Positions 1-10,817 of a DNA stretch of 64,000 nt are shown piece after piece. Position 1 is the first letter of the stretch; the number at the start of each line of letters is the position of its first letter. Both the position numbers and the translations under genes were made by a program. Under the pieces are notes generated by a model. The model saw only the letters and a list, made by a program, of their open reading frames with translations, did no database searches and was not told the origin of the DNA. The stretch lies in contig NC_088915.1 of the NCBI RefSeq assembly GCF_963576675.1, positions 38,593,501-38,657,500 on the forward strand, written 5' to 3'. Source of the DNA: Euphorbia lathyris (Eukaryota > Streptophyta > Magnoliopsida > Malpighiales > Euphorbiaceae).

Positions 1-2
1 GG

Positions 3-1890
3 AGAGCTAAGGCAACAGTTATGAAACAGAAGCCGTCGGAGCAGGATCAGATCCGGGTGGTAATCAACAATACTTTGTCGTATGTTAAGAATAAGCTCTA
101 CGCTTTGACAGTTGAGGGGGATGGAGAGCCGAAAAGAGCTTATACTAAATGGACGAAGTCGGGGTATAGTGCCGGAGGGCCAAGTACTAATGTAGAACCG
201 GCTGCGGTAAAGGTGATTGAACTCAATGCTATCGGGAAAAGGCAGTTCACCCAATTTGATCTGACCTATGCAAATGTTTTCGAACGATTGCAGAAAAAGG
301 AGTTGCTGAAAGCTCTTACCCCCAAGAACAAGACAGGACCCACACCACGGATGATAACTAGGGGATACTGCGAGTTCCACAGTAATTATGGGCACACTAT
401 TGAGAATTGCGAGAGACTGAAACACGAGATTCAGGATTTGATTGAGGAAAAGAAAATAGCTGATCCTTCGTCAGCAAACCCTTCCACTAGGCATAATCCC
501 TTGCCTAACCATAGGGTGAGCATGATCGGGTCTGGGCTCGAAGGGAGTTTGATTGTGGAACCCTTCGGGGAAGACGAGGAGGAGTTGTTGGACTCCGATG
601 AGAAGAATAATGTGGGAAATGGTTTGTATGTGTCGGCTTTGGAAGAGGAGCCAATGGAAGAAGTGATGGATGATGGAACTAAAACTGAGAAAACCGAGGA
701 AGTATCATCTCGGAGGATCATGCCTGTGTTGAAACTGTTTAGTGGGGTAGAAGACCCCGAAGCTCATTTGTATGGATACGTGTGCGCTATGTTTGGGGAG
801 CCATACAAAGTGGAAGAAGTCGCTCCATGGTTCTATCTCTCGCTGGTGGGCGAACCTTTGAAGTGGTTTCAATCGCTACCTGACTCGACTAAGCATGATT
901 GGTCACTGATGTCAAGCTTGTTTTTGGTGAAGTATCGAAAAGCCCAAAAACAGGTGGGGGAACATAGCGCGATGCAAATTAGGCAAATCAAACGTCCGTT
1001 TCCGACTGTCAGCAAGTATAATAAAGGGAAGGACCCCATGGAGCACCTATATTTTTATCTGTCGGCTATGGGTCCTCTAGGTTTCAAAGAGGAGGAGATT
1101 ACGAGCTTGTTTTGCAACTCATTGGCAGGAGAGTCACTGGTGTGGTACATGTCTCTTCCAATGCACATTAAAGCAGATTGGGCAAAAATGACTAAGAGAT
1201 TCATCAAGAAGTACACCGCAGGGGGATACCTAGAGGAAGTGCCGATGTTACCCGATGAGGAGACACCTGAGGCGGTGTTAACCATGGCTAAGTACAAAGG
1301 AGATGAGAACCCCATCGACCATATAAACTGTTTCCGTGCCTACATGTTTGACGCAGGACTCTATCGAAGTGAGTTGGTTCAGCATTTTCCAAAGACACTC
1401 GTAGGAGAAGCTTTGATGTGGCACCGAATGCTCTCGGTAAAGGCAAAAGGGGACTGGGGGTCCCTCATGGAGGCTTTCGTGCAGAGATATGAGATGTACA
1501 TCCCGTGGATTGGGTCGTTGGAAGATTTAGAAAGGATCAAGCAATTTCCCGAGGAAGCATTCGTGGATTATGCTAGGAGATGGAGGTTCAAGTATGCCTC
1601 ATGTCGGGTCACCTTGAGCGATCAGGAGCAACTCATGTGTATCCGAAGGGGTGCTATTCCACTCGTCGCTAGAAGAATGAATGGAGTGTTCCTCAGGGAC
1701 TATGAAGAACTGATAGGCTGGGCTCGGTATGGATCGTCGGACCCTTCCTACGTAAATCCGAACGTCCCTCACGTAATGGATCTGATGGTCATGGATATTT
1801 GGGAAAGTTCCTCCGATGAGGATGGTATCAATCAGAGAGTTCCGATCAACATCTGGGATGAGTCTGATGATGAGCTGGAAATGGCTGCTA
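3..1890 (+). pseudogene. gag: gag of Tat element 1 (partial): capsid-like modules 2, 3 and 4
   Basis: Structural polyprotein of the retrotransposon, forming the particle that packages its RNA. The frame is open from base 3 (residues RAKATVMKQK match element 2). Visible in order: tail of the first capsid module; a YCEFHxxYGHTxxxC zinc-finger-like motif near 367-412; an acidic linker; then three capsid-like modules starting near 730, 1005 and 1275, each with a pattern like KYxGxxDPxEHLxxY, an F..SLxGExLxWY core and a closing W…F…Y. Only the last also has the C-terminal half (SLEDLxRIKQFPEE…DYARRWR). Compared with element 2, about 14 residues are missing in frame after the first module. The frame is open from 21 to 2105, so the multi-module layout is not an artefact of frameshift. 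Confidence 0.85.
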
Positions 1891-4800
1891 GCACCGAAGG
1901 AAAGATTCTGCCAAGTTTTGAGATCTTCAATGATGTTACCGACTGGGGCAAAGGAGAAGCAAGCTGTTTCATCAAGGAGATCATGATGTTAGATCTTAAT
2001 GTCGAGGAGCAGGTGATCACTATTGAGGCCACTGTGGGAGCGGTGGATGAGCCTAGTACCTCCAAGACTTATGAGAAACCCGAGAACCCTGTTGATAACA
2101 ACTAGATTACCGCTTTGTTTGAATCTGATGATGTACTCACCAATACTATCAATGAAATGAATTCTGATTTTGCTTACTTGCTTGATGTTGATTCTGATCA
2201 TTCCATGCATTCTCATTCATATAACATGCCTACATTTGAAATCAATACAATAGAAATGTCAAATTTCAATCTTGGCACAGATGAAAATCCTAAACTTATA
2301 CAAATCGCTCAAGAATTAACTACTGAAGAGAGGAAAGAATTTGAGAGAATAATTAAAAATTTACGAAATAGTGTTTGCTTGGACATACGAAGACATGCCA
2401 GGAATCGATCAATCAATCGTAACTCACCGTATTCTGACATACCCCGATGCTAAGCCCGTGAAACAGAAACTCCGACGCATACGGCCGGAATGGGCAGATA
2501 AGATTCGAGAGGAAGTAAAGAAACAGTTAGAAGCAGGGTTCATCGAAGTAATCGACTATCCCCCTTGGGTCGCAGATGTAGTGCCAATCGCGAAGAAGGA
2601 CGGCAAAGTGAGAATGGGCGTCGACTATAGAGATCTTAACAAGGCGTGCCCCAAAGATGAATTCGCATCGCCTCACATCGACGTATTAATCGACAGTGCT
2701 GCATCGAGCGTCTTGCACACGAATGTTGACAGCTTCATGGGCTACATGCAAGTTCAGATGGCAGAAAAGCACAAGGCAAAGACCTCGTTCATAACTGAGT
2801 GGGGAACGTACTGATATAGGGTAATGCCGTTTGGTTTGAAAAATGCCGGGGCAACTTACCAGCGAATGGCTACGGCACCGTTCCATGATATGATACACAA
2901 AGAGGTAGAGGTTTATGTGGATGACATGATGGTCAAGTCGGAGACGAGAGAGGGGCGTTTCGCTGCACTCGAAAAGTTTTTGACCCGAATTGCAGAATTC
3001 AAACTAAGGTTGAACCCGAAGAAGTGCTTCTTCGGCGTTTCATCGGGGAAAATCTTAGGCTATGTAATCGGAAATAAGGGAATTGAAGTAGATCCCGACA
3101 AAGTGAAGGCCATACTGGAAATGCCGGCACCAAAGAATGAGAAAGAGGTGAGAGGGTTTCTGGGGCAGGTTCAGTATATCAGTCGGTTCATAGCAAGACT
3201 CACTGCAATCTGCGAGCCGATCTTTAAGTTACTACGGAAAGATCAACCCATGATTTGGAATGATAAGTGTCAGCAAGCCTTAGAGAATGTCCGGAACTAC
3301 TTGTCTAATCCGCCGGTTCTGAGACCGCCTAAACTTGGAAAACCGCTTCTCCTCTATATAGCAATCGAAGAGCGATCTATTGGGGCAATGTTGGCCCAGG
3401 AAGGGGACACCGGTGTGGAGCACGCGGTGTATTATCTGAGTAAGAAGTTCCTGGAATACGAGCTTAAACATAACATGATTGAAAAGACGTGTGTGGCAGT
3501 AGTATGGCTAACAAAGAAACTGCGGCACTATTTTCAATCTTACAAAGTGATCATTATTTCCCGGATGGATCCCGTGAAGTATCTGTACCAAACTCCGTCT
3601 CTAACAGGGAAGCTAGCCCGATGGTTGTTGCTTTTGTCCGAATTTGACATCGAATATGTAACGAAAAAGGTTATCAAGGGGAGAGCCGTAGCAGAATTTC
3701 TGGCCAACCAACCTCTGAACGCAGAAGAGGAAGAGATAAACTATGATTTCCCCGATGAGCACTTGAACGCAATAGAAGTTATACCGTGGAAAATGTTCTT
3801 CGATGGAGCGGTTAACTCAAATGGAGCCGGAGTAGGAGTCCTACTTATTTCACCAGAAGGAGAAAGGATCCCAATGGCAAAGAAGCTATCCTTCCCTCTC
3901 ACCAATAATATGGCCGAATATGAAGCGTGCATCTATGGATTGGAGTCATTAGCAGCACTAGGGGCATCATATGTTGAAATCTGGGGTGACTCAAAACTGA
4001 TTATCGAACAAGCACAGGGAAACAGGGAAGTGAGGGAAGAAAGGTTGCGTCCATACCTAGACCAGCTGGAAGGATTGGCGCGAAGATTCAGTGAGTGTCG
4101 TTTTTATCACATTCCTCGAGCACAGAATCAGGCAGCGGATGCTTTGGCCACTTTGGTGTCGGTATGGGATAATTCCCGGAACCTTGACTCAAAGCCTTTG
4201 GTATTGAGGAGGTCTCACAAACCGTGCTATGAGTATGTGATGCTATTGGGAGCAGATGAAAAGCCTTGGTATTTCGATATCGTAAACTTCATGAAGAGTG
4301 GGGCGTACCCGGCTGAATCAGAACTTAGGGATCAGGCTGTGATTGGAAGGTCAGCTCAGCAGTTCGTCATCCACAATGACTTGCTTTACAAAAGACATGC
4401 CGATGGGTTACAATTAAGGTGTTTGGACGAGGGAGAAGCCCGTGAAGTGATGGAGTCAGTACACTTGAGAATCTGCGGGGCCCATATGGGAGGAGCGGTG
4501 TTGGCGAAGAAAATCATAAGGCAAGGCTTCTATTGGCTCACTATGGAAAGAGATTGTAACGAATATGCGAAGAAATGCCATGATTGTCAAATCCACGGAG
4601 ATTATAATCATTGACCAGCTATGGAACTGCACGTGTTAGCACCCGTTTGGCCGTTTGAAGCTTGGGGCATTGATATCATCGGTGAGGTGAGGCCTGATGC
4701 ATCAAATGGACACAAGTTCATCGTAGTTGCCATTGATTACTTCACCAAGTGGGTAGAGCAGAATTGTTTAGTAAGCTAGGATCGAAGCAGATGAGAAAGT

Positions 4801-5510
4801 TTATTGAAAAGCATCTAATCACCAGGTTTGGGGTGCCTCACCACATGATCACGGATAATGGGATCCAATTTCAAGGGGAAGTGAAAAGTCTCTTCCAAGA
4901 GTACGGTATTGAGCATCATAGATCGTCTCCATATCGCCCACAAGCTAACGGGGCAGTAGAAGCGGCCAATAAGAACCTTAAGAGGATTCTCGTAAAGACA
5001 GTAGCATCGCATCGGAATTGGCACGAGCAGCTTCCGCTCGCTTTATGGGCTTATCGCACGACGGTTAGAGCGTCAACTGGGGCAACGCCGTTCTCTTTAG
5101 TATATGGGGCAGAAGCAGTTCTGCCTATTGAGGTTGAGAAGCGATCGCTGAGGATCGCGGCAGAAGTAGAGATTCCTAAAGCAGAATGGGTGAAGAAGCG
5201 TTATGAACAGCTGGCATTGGTAGACGAGAAGAGGATGGAGGCTCTTTACCATATACAGCTATATCAAAGGAGGATGGCCCAAGCTTTCAACGAAAGGGTT
5301 AAGGTCAGTCCTATCAAAGAAGGAGACATGGTGCTGAAACAGATCCGAATGACGCGCACCGACCCTAGGGGCAAGTTTAGGCCAAACTGGGAAGGACCGT
5401 TTCTCATGAAGAAGATCCTAAGCAAAGGGGCGGTGAAACTAACCACGATGGATGGAATTGAGTTCTCCAAACCTACCAATCTGGATAGGCTTAAGAAATA
5501 CTTTTCGTAA
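1891..5510 (+). pseudogene. pol: pol of Tat element 1, without protease and broken
   Basis: Polyprotein of reverse transcriptase, RNase H, second RNase H and integrase. The stretch that in element 2 encodes the protease (about 30295-31300) is missing: gag runs straight into a segment matching element 2 from about 31302. Reverse transcriptase is seen at about 2370-3060 (MPFGLKNAGATYQRM; YVDDMMVKS at about 2913), RNase H at 3340-3700, the second RNase H at about 3787-4160 (FFDGAVNSNGAG … IWGDSK … AADALA), integrase zinc finger at about 4460-4600 and catalytic core at about 4660-5000 (TDNGIQFQGE, NGAVEAANKN). Breaks: stop at 2103, frameshift near 2358, stop (TGA) at about 2812, stop at about 4612, frameshift near 4757. 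The last stop ends at 5509. Not functional. Confidence 0.9.
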
Positions 5511-5540
5511 AAAAAAAAGAGAAAGAAATAAAAATTCCCG

Positions 5541-5692
5541 ATAGGTCGAAAACCCGCAAAGGGCGACCTATGCAACAATAAGGGACATCCCAATGGGTGA
5601 AAACCCGAAAGGGCACTCATTTGAAAATTCCGGGATAATAAAAGGAGAGTTGAAAAATCGCTGGGATCTGAAAACCGAAAAAAGGCGGGTCC
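5541..5692 (+). promoter_or_regulatory. Three tandem stem-loops after the pol stop codon
   Basis: Three similar structures at 5541-5571, 5591-5623 and 5664-5692, about 50-70 bp apart, starting some 30 bp after the pol stop. Each reads: outer stem, four adenines, a CC or CCC, a short loop (GCAAA, GAAA or GAAAAAA), GG or GGG, then the closing strand of the outer stem. The first pairs ATAGGTCG with CGACCTAT. In the second, the inner stem CCC-GAAA-GGG is capped by a GNRA-type tetraloop. The same three recur in element 2 at 34959-35107 with pairing kept. Role unknown; an RNA element of the 3' UTR is inferred. Confidence 0.6.
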
Positions 5693-5967
5693 TGGTAACA
5701 GTAGTTATATCTTGAGTAATTATAAAAATAATGTATAAGCGGCTAAGTATTTATGTTGTTTGTAAATAAATAAAGGCATGAATATATTTGAAGAGAATGA
5801 TTGGAATTATTATGATCGATTGAATGCATGGTATTGTAAGTCATGAGTTATACATTTCTTTTCCCCACCACCAAATAAAAAGCCTACCCAAATATCTTTT
5901 TCACATAAACCCGTCGTACATCACGGTAGTACTAATAGAGTTGTAAACCAAAATAATGATGGGACTA

Positions 5968-6471
5968 TCAATGAGAAGGAATCCCAAAGTCCCAAAAGCC
6001 CTCAAACGAATCAAAGCCTCCGAAGTAAGGTTCCCGCTCCCCGGCAACTCGGCGGCTCTCCACCGCAATCCGCAAACTCCCCTCAGCAGCTCGCTGGGTT
6101 TCTATATCCACACGGCTCCTCTCCTCGGCTGCTCGGCCTCGCTCCTCCCAGTTGGAGCGCTCATCCTCCCTATCCCGACAACGACGTCCGATCTGAGCTT
6201 CAGCATCCAGTAGCAACTCCCCTTGCCCAACCGCCACGTTCTCCTGTAATCTGCGGTCAATAGAATGGAGGTCTCCCTGTAAAGAAAATAGGAGGGAAGC
6301 AATGTATAAAAAAAAAAAGAAGAGAAAAAGAGAGAAATATTCATTCATAGTCATGTGCATACATATCACTACACTAGGTCACACCATGAAAATATTCACC
6401 AGGTGATGGGCGTGACTCAAGTCAAGCCGCATGCAGAAATACTCGGATAGCTCCAAGAAATCCGCGCGAGT
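5968..6471 (-). pseudogene. Remnant of antisense PMD gene: last exon and part of the one before
   Basis: Antisense to the retrotransposon. The last exon runs from 6276 to a stop at 5968 (102 codons; acidic and basic coiled-coil-like sequence rich in EER and RRV, ending WDFGIPSH). It is preceded by an intron with a polypyrimidine tract and TTTACAG acceptor at 6277-6283 and a GTGAAT donor at 6394-6399. The exon before it is kept only as about 70 bp (6400-6471, ending SHAHHL), matching SLRYAYHL at the end of exon 5 of the complete gene at 35383-38425 in element 2. Upstream exons are gone; the 44-bp array begins about 30 bp further on. No function expected. The homology is visible mainly in the exon borders, the C-terminal end and the exon-5 tail. 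Confidence 0.7.
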
Positions 6472-6504
6472 TTAGGCAGGCTCCGATATGTAAATTAAAA
6501 TTTG

Positions 6505-6944
6505 ATCAATGGGCACAGGCCCCGCTATGGACTGTGGTCCACGGCCTTATCAATGGGCATAGGCCCCGCTACGGACTGCGGTCTACGGCATCGTCAATGG
6601 GCGCAGGCCCCGCTACGGACTGCGGTCTACGGCATCACCAATAGGCACAGGCCCCGCTACGGACTGTGGTCTACGGCATCATCAAGGGGTACATGCCCCG
6701 CTACGGACTGCGGTCTACGGCATCATCAATGGGCGCAGGCCCCGCTACGGACTGCGGTCTACGGCATTATCAATGGGCACAGGCCCCGCTACGGACTGCA
6801 GTCTACGGCATTATCAATGGGCACAGGCCCCGCTACGGACTGCGGTCTACGGCATCACCAACGGGCACAGGCCCCGCTACGGACTGCGGTCTACGGCATC
6901 ATCAATAGGCACAGGCCCTGCTACGGACTCCGGTCTACGGCATC
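6505..6944. repeat. Tandem array, 44-bp unit, 10 copies
   Basis: Copies begin at 6505, 6549, 6593, 6637, 6681, 6725, 6769, 6813, 6857 and 6901, then a partial copy. The unit contains AGGCCCCGCTACGGACTG followed by YGGTCTACGGC. Exact 44-bp spacing keeps frames open across the array, but these are not genes. Arrays at this place (between pol and the 3' LTR) are known in Tat/Ogre elements and can seed satellite DNA. Confidence 0.95.
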
Positions 6945-6983
6945 ATCGACTCCGGTCAAACGCAGATGATCCTGGTAAAAAGA

Positions 6984-7183
6984 AGCGACTACGGTCACAA
7001 ACTCTCGGACGAGTAATAAAGCCCAAATATCAAAGCGACTGCGGTCACAAACTCTCGGACGAGTGATAAAGCCCAAATATCAAAGCAACTGCGGTCACAA
7101 ACTCTCGGACGAGTGATAAAGCCCAAATATCAAAGCGACTGCGGTCACAAACTCTCGTACGAGTGATAAAGCCCAGCTATCAT
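6984..7183. repeat. Tandem array, 50-bp unit, 4 copies
   Basis: Copies begin at 6984, 7034, 7084 and 7134. The core is GCGGTCACAAACTCTCGGAC followed by a GATAAAGCCC-containing stretch. The last copy diverges at its end. Confidence 0.95.
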
Positions 7184-7186
7184 CAA

Positions 7187-7386
7187 CAAAGGACGCCTGC
7201 AATCGATGTAGAGATTAGGGTTGAACGGTTGATTTAGAGATATGCAAAACGAAAGGACGCCTGCAATCGATGTAGAGATTAGGGTCGATCGGTTGATTTG
7301 GAGATGTGCAAACGAAAGGACGCCTGCGATCGATGTATAGATTAGGGTCGAATGATGGATTTTGAGATATGCAAAACGAAAGAGTA
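7187..7386. repeat. Tandem array, about 63-bp unit, 3 copies
   Basis: Units start with GGACGCCTGC at about 7191, 7254 and 7318, and share CGATGTAGAGATTAGGGT and a GAGATATGCAAAACGAAAG-like end. The unit resembles the following array (GCGGTCGA…TAGGGTCG), suggesting a common origin. Confidence 0.85.
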
Positions 7387-7850
7387 CCTGCGGTCGAGAT
7401 AAAGACTAGGGTCGCTAGAAAAAGCAACTTTACCTGCGGTCGAGATAAAGACTAGGGTAGCTGGGAAGAGCAATTTTACCTGCGGTTGATTTAGAGACTG
7501 GGGTAGCTGGAAAGAGCAATTTTACATGCGGTTGATTTAGAAACTAGGGTAGCTGGAAAGAGCAATTTTACCTGCGGTTGATTTGAAGATTAGGGTAGCT
7601 AGAAAGAGCAAATTTACCTGCGGTCGATTTAGACTAGGGTCGCTAGAGAGAGCAATGTTACATGCGGTCGATTTAGACTAGGGTCGCTAAAGAGAGCAAT
7701 TTTATCCGCAGTTGATTTGGAAACTAGGGTAGCTAGAAAGAGCAACTTTACCTGCGGTCAATTTAGACTAGGGTCGCTAGATAGAGCTATATACCTGCGG
7801 TCGATTTAGAGACTAGGGTCGCCGGAAGGAGCGTTCGTCTGCAGTCGATT
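7387..7850. repeat. Tandem array, about 43-46-bp unit, about 10 degenerate copies
   Basis: Units follow the pattern TACCTGCGGTCGATTTAGA, then CTAGGGTCGCTAGAAAGAGC, then AATTT. Copies vary in length and sequence. The array ends shortly before the segment (about 7905-8043) that is nearly identical in element 2 and leads to the 3' LTR. Confidence 0.85.
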
Positions 7851-8026
7851 CAGAGGTAAGGACGGGACAACCAAGGCGAAGGTCGAAGACAAGGCCGGAG
7901 CATGCGGTATGGAGATCAGGTATTCTTCCTCCTACTCTATACGTGTCTCTTACTTTTATATGTTTTACATTGCATGTGTTGCGTTAGCAAAAAACGTTTT
8001 CAAAACACACACATCACTGTCAAAAT

Positions 8027-8039
8027 AGGAAAGTAGGGG
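8027..8039 (+). other. Polypurine tract of Tat element 1
   Basis: AGGAAAGTAGGGG lies four bases before the 3' LTR; the same tract is found at 39348-39360 in element 2. It is the expected primer site for plus-strand DNA synthesis. Confidence 0.8.
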
Positions 8040-8374
8040 CAACTGTAGACACCGAGTCGGAGGACCTGTGACGAAAACCTGTAAACAAGACGGTCGAAGC
8101 GGTTGATTCCGAAAGTTTTAAAACAAAAATATATAATAAGAAAAGAAAAGTTAATGTGAGTCGCGGTCGTCAAGTGGACGGCTCGCGAGTGCTCAGCGAC
8201 GTGGCGCGAGCGCCTAGCGGCAGCCGACGCGTGTCCGACGACAATTGGACGCACGCTCGGCAGCGCGGGGCGCACGCTCGACGTCCGTTGGGCGCGCACG
8301 CCCGGCAGCGCGGAGCGCGCGCTCGAAAACCATGGGGCGCGCGCCCGACAGCGCGTGGCGCACGCCCAATGGCC

Positions 8375-8568
8375 GCTGGGCGAACGCGCCCGGCAGCCGC
8401 TGGGCGAGCGCCACGCCCAACGACCGTTGGGCGGACGCCCAACGACCGTTGGGCGTTCGCCCAACCATGTTGGGCGTTCGCCCAACCGGCTTTGGGCGAC
8501 GCCCAATTTTCTTCGGGCGTCGCCCAAAGTTTTCGGGGATCCGTTGCCTGTATAAGGCACGGATCCCC
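8375..8568 (+). promoter_or_regulatory. LTR promoter: phased GGGCG palindromes and TATA box in an inverted repeat
   Basis: Palindromic units of the GTTGGGCG-NN-CGCCCAAC type begin at about 8375, 8399, 8426, 8448, 8469, 8491 and 8512, the later ones 21-22 bp apart. Immediately downstream, GGGGATCCG (8535-8543) and CGGATCCCC (8560-8568) form an inverted repeat with the TATAAGG box (8551-8557) in its loop. The arrangement is the same in both LTRs of element 2. A core promoter with an upstream binding-site array is inferred. Confidence 0.75.
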
Positions 8569-9978
8569 ATGCATTTAAGAGAGGATTTTGGAGAGCTTCT
8601 CACACTAGAACATTTTCTAGAGAGAGAAAGTTGATTTTTTTGGGAGAAAACATTTTTTTTCCTAAAAATTGAAAATCTCCAAAAAGTTAAATATTTTATA
8701 AAAGACATAAAAAACACCGGAAAATCACAACTCGTGGAATCGACCGACTTCGACTGTCAAATACCGAACTTGAGGTATTATCCGAGGACTAGACTCGTTT
8801 TATTTTATTTTAATTTATTTCCTTTATTTATTTATTTTTATGTTATAATTTTATTTATTTAGTTATTTATTTATCACGTTTTATTTATTTTTTCGCGTTT
8901 ATTTAATTTTCGTCTCGTATTAGATAAACGTTCGGTTTTGTTTTTAAAATAAAAACCTCGTTTTAATATCCCAATACGAACCGTGATCCGATTCAAAGGT
9001 AGTTCGGGTATTAAAAACGTTGTAATTATAAGTTTTAGAAAAAATTTCTAAATAACGTTTTAAATAAAAAACATCGTTTAGGAATCTCCGTTATAGACTA
9101 TGATCCGCTCTCGGTAGTTCGGAGGTCCAAAACGATAGAATAGATCTAATTTAAAGCTTTTGAATAAATCTGGAAAAAGTTGGAGTAGTTCTGTAATTTT
9201 CCGTTTCTGTCACTAAAGGCTGTTTACCGACGGATTTTCCGTTGGTAAAGCTGCTGAAATGTAAAAAATGCTGTTTTGGTCCCTCTTTCTCAACTTTTAG
9301 ACCTTTGGTCCTTTATATATATATGTATATTTATGTAACACCTACTTTCAAGCTATTTTTAAATATTTTGTACATATAGTTATTTAATGTGTTTACATAT
9401 TATTTTTCATTAATTTGATTTAATAAAAGTATATGTATATATATAGATTTTTCCTTTTTATTCATTTAAACTAGACATATTTGGGCATTTTGGGAGTATT
9501 TGAGATTATTTTCTATACATACTTATCATACATCATTTTGGGAGGGATTAAATACTAATTTCTTATTCATAAATCTTATTCATTTTTTGTGCTTTTGATT
9601 AGAATAAAAATTCATTATACTTATTAGTATTTTCATCACCATTTTTACTTATTAATGTATATTATTTTCTCTATTGTATTTTAATGGGTATTATTACTTA
9701 TTTTTGTACACATGTATATCTATATATATTCACTCTATTTTCCTACTTATATATATATTCTTTCAAATGCATTTGGTTGGGTAAATTTTGGTTTAGTTGG
9801 TTTATTGTTGTGATTATGATAATGTTAAAGGTTAATTGAGTGAAAAGGGGAAAGTAAAATCACAAAAAGAGAGTTTAATTTGCTTATTTAAACTTAAAGT
9901 TTTCTAGATATTCCTAAAGTGTAAATAACGTTTTCTTGACATTTTCAAACCATTTCTCAAAACAACACGTTTTAAAAC

Positions 9979-10244
9979 CTTAATTCGTTCCAACGACGGA
10001 TTAAGCGAACCTTGTAATTAAAATTGCTTTTAATTGTAAATAATAGAGCTTTTGAATTGTTTTCATAACTAAATGGTTTTTTTGAACAAAATAAATTGAC
10101 TTGTATGTTTAATCATGTTTTCTTGTTAAAACTTTTATCTCAATATTTTCGAACGCTCGAGTCGTTCCAACGGCGATTCGAGTGAACGTCATTAAACGGG
10201 ATTTTGAAACGTACCTAAATCGTTCCAACGGCGATTAAGGTACG
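9979..10244 (+). promoter_or_regulatory. Three LTR hairpins with a shared loop (element 1)
   Basis: Hairpins at 9979-10005 (8-bp stem), 10154-10184 (10-bp stem) and 10210-10244 (12-bp stem with one mismatch). All have an 11-nt loop of the form GTTCCAACGRC, while the three stems differ in sequence. In element 2 the same three exist with paired changes in the stems. The sequence lies downstream of the TATA box, so it should be in the transcript. Confidence 0.7.
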
Positions 10245-10817
10245 AACCATGTAAATAAACTCATTTTTGGGAAGTGAGTTTAGTTTAGAGTTAGTGTGTA
10301 ATACGAAGAATAAATCACATTGTAAACAAATCGATTCTTTCTTCTCCCCCCTCTCTCTCCTATATATTTTGAGCTGATGTAAATGGGTGATTCTTTACCA
10401 AAATGGCTTTCAATAATATATGCTCAGAACGGTTTTCAAAACGAGCAAGAAAAGGTTTCAAATGAATTTTAAACTTAAAGAAATATGCGATTAGTCCGTT
10501 ATCGCCTAACACGCTGAGTAGGAGGCCGGTGGTTCATAACCGGGCGATGTCGGGGTGCCTAGTAGCCTTTCTCCGGAAAGGAGCTAGCCTTCTCGGCTCG
10601 TACCTAAGTTTCCCGAACCCTCACCGGTCTCCCGCAAGGGATCGGTGTTCATTTTCCCATTCGTGGGTGGCGACTCTTCCATACTCCGAGCTCCGGTCCT
10701 GCCGAGCAGCTTGATTCCACGATTGGTTACTTTCGGCGCCAATCACCGCTTACGTCGCCATGAGGTGTCCACCCCCCGGTCCGCCCGGGAGATTAGGCCG
10801 CGACACCTCGTCTCACA

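Larger units (their letters stand above)
1..10817 (+). mobile_element. Tat/Ogre-type Ty3/gypsy element 1, 3' part
   Basis: This is the 3' portion of a plus-strand LTR retrotransposon whose 5' LTR, leader and first part of gag lie before the window. In order: gag (from codon 1 of the window), pol (RT, RNase H, second RNase H, integrase), three stem-loops, an antisense gene remnant, tandem arrays, polypurine tract and 3' LTR. It is closely related to the complete element at 22577-42433. Its right end (…TCACA at 10817) is followed by ATACC, which continues a copia LTR sequence found whole at 48086-49939, so the element inserted into that LTR. The second RNase H and DDGS-type relatives place it in the Tat lineage. 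Confidence 0.93.
8044..10817 (+). repeat. 3' LTR of Tat element 1
   Basis: Starts TGTAGACACCGAGTCGG and ends …CGTCTCACA (element 2 has …CGTCTAACA). It is 2774 bp, versus 3020 and 3069 bp in element 2. A CpG-rich upstream part (about 8155-8535), a TATA box at 8551, then about 2.2 kb of AT-rich transcribed LTR with several hairpins (9223-9249, 9979-10244). The 3' end shares the block from AGTAGGAGGCCGGTGG to the terminus with both LTRs of element 2. Confidence 0.93.

Noticed and set aside
6502..7066. Repetitive proteins of 80-155 residues encoded by the 44-bp array
   Set aside because: Unit length not divisible by three, so frames just cycle through the repeat; different frames are open equally. 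Tandem DNA, not coding.
8000..8717. Overlapping open frames of 130-190 codons on both strands in the Tat LTR (also 22439-23309 and 39286-40141)
   Set aside because: They are Arg- and Ala-rich translations of CpG-rich repeats open in nearly all frames on both strands; GC-rich DNA lacks stop codons. No domain, no start context, frames not kept between copies.
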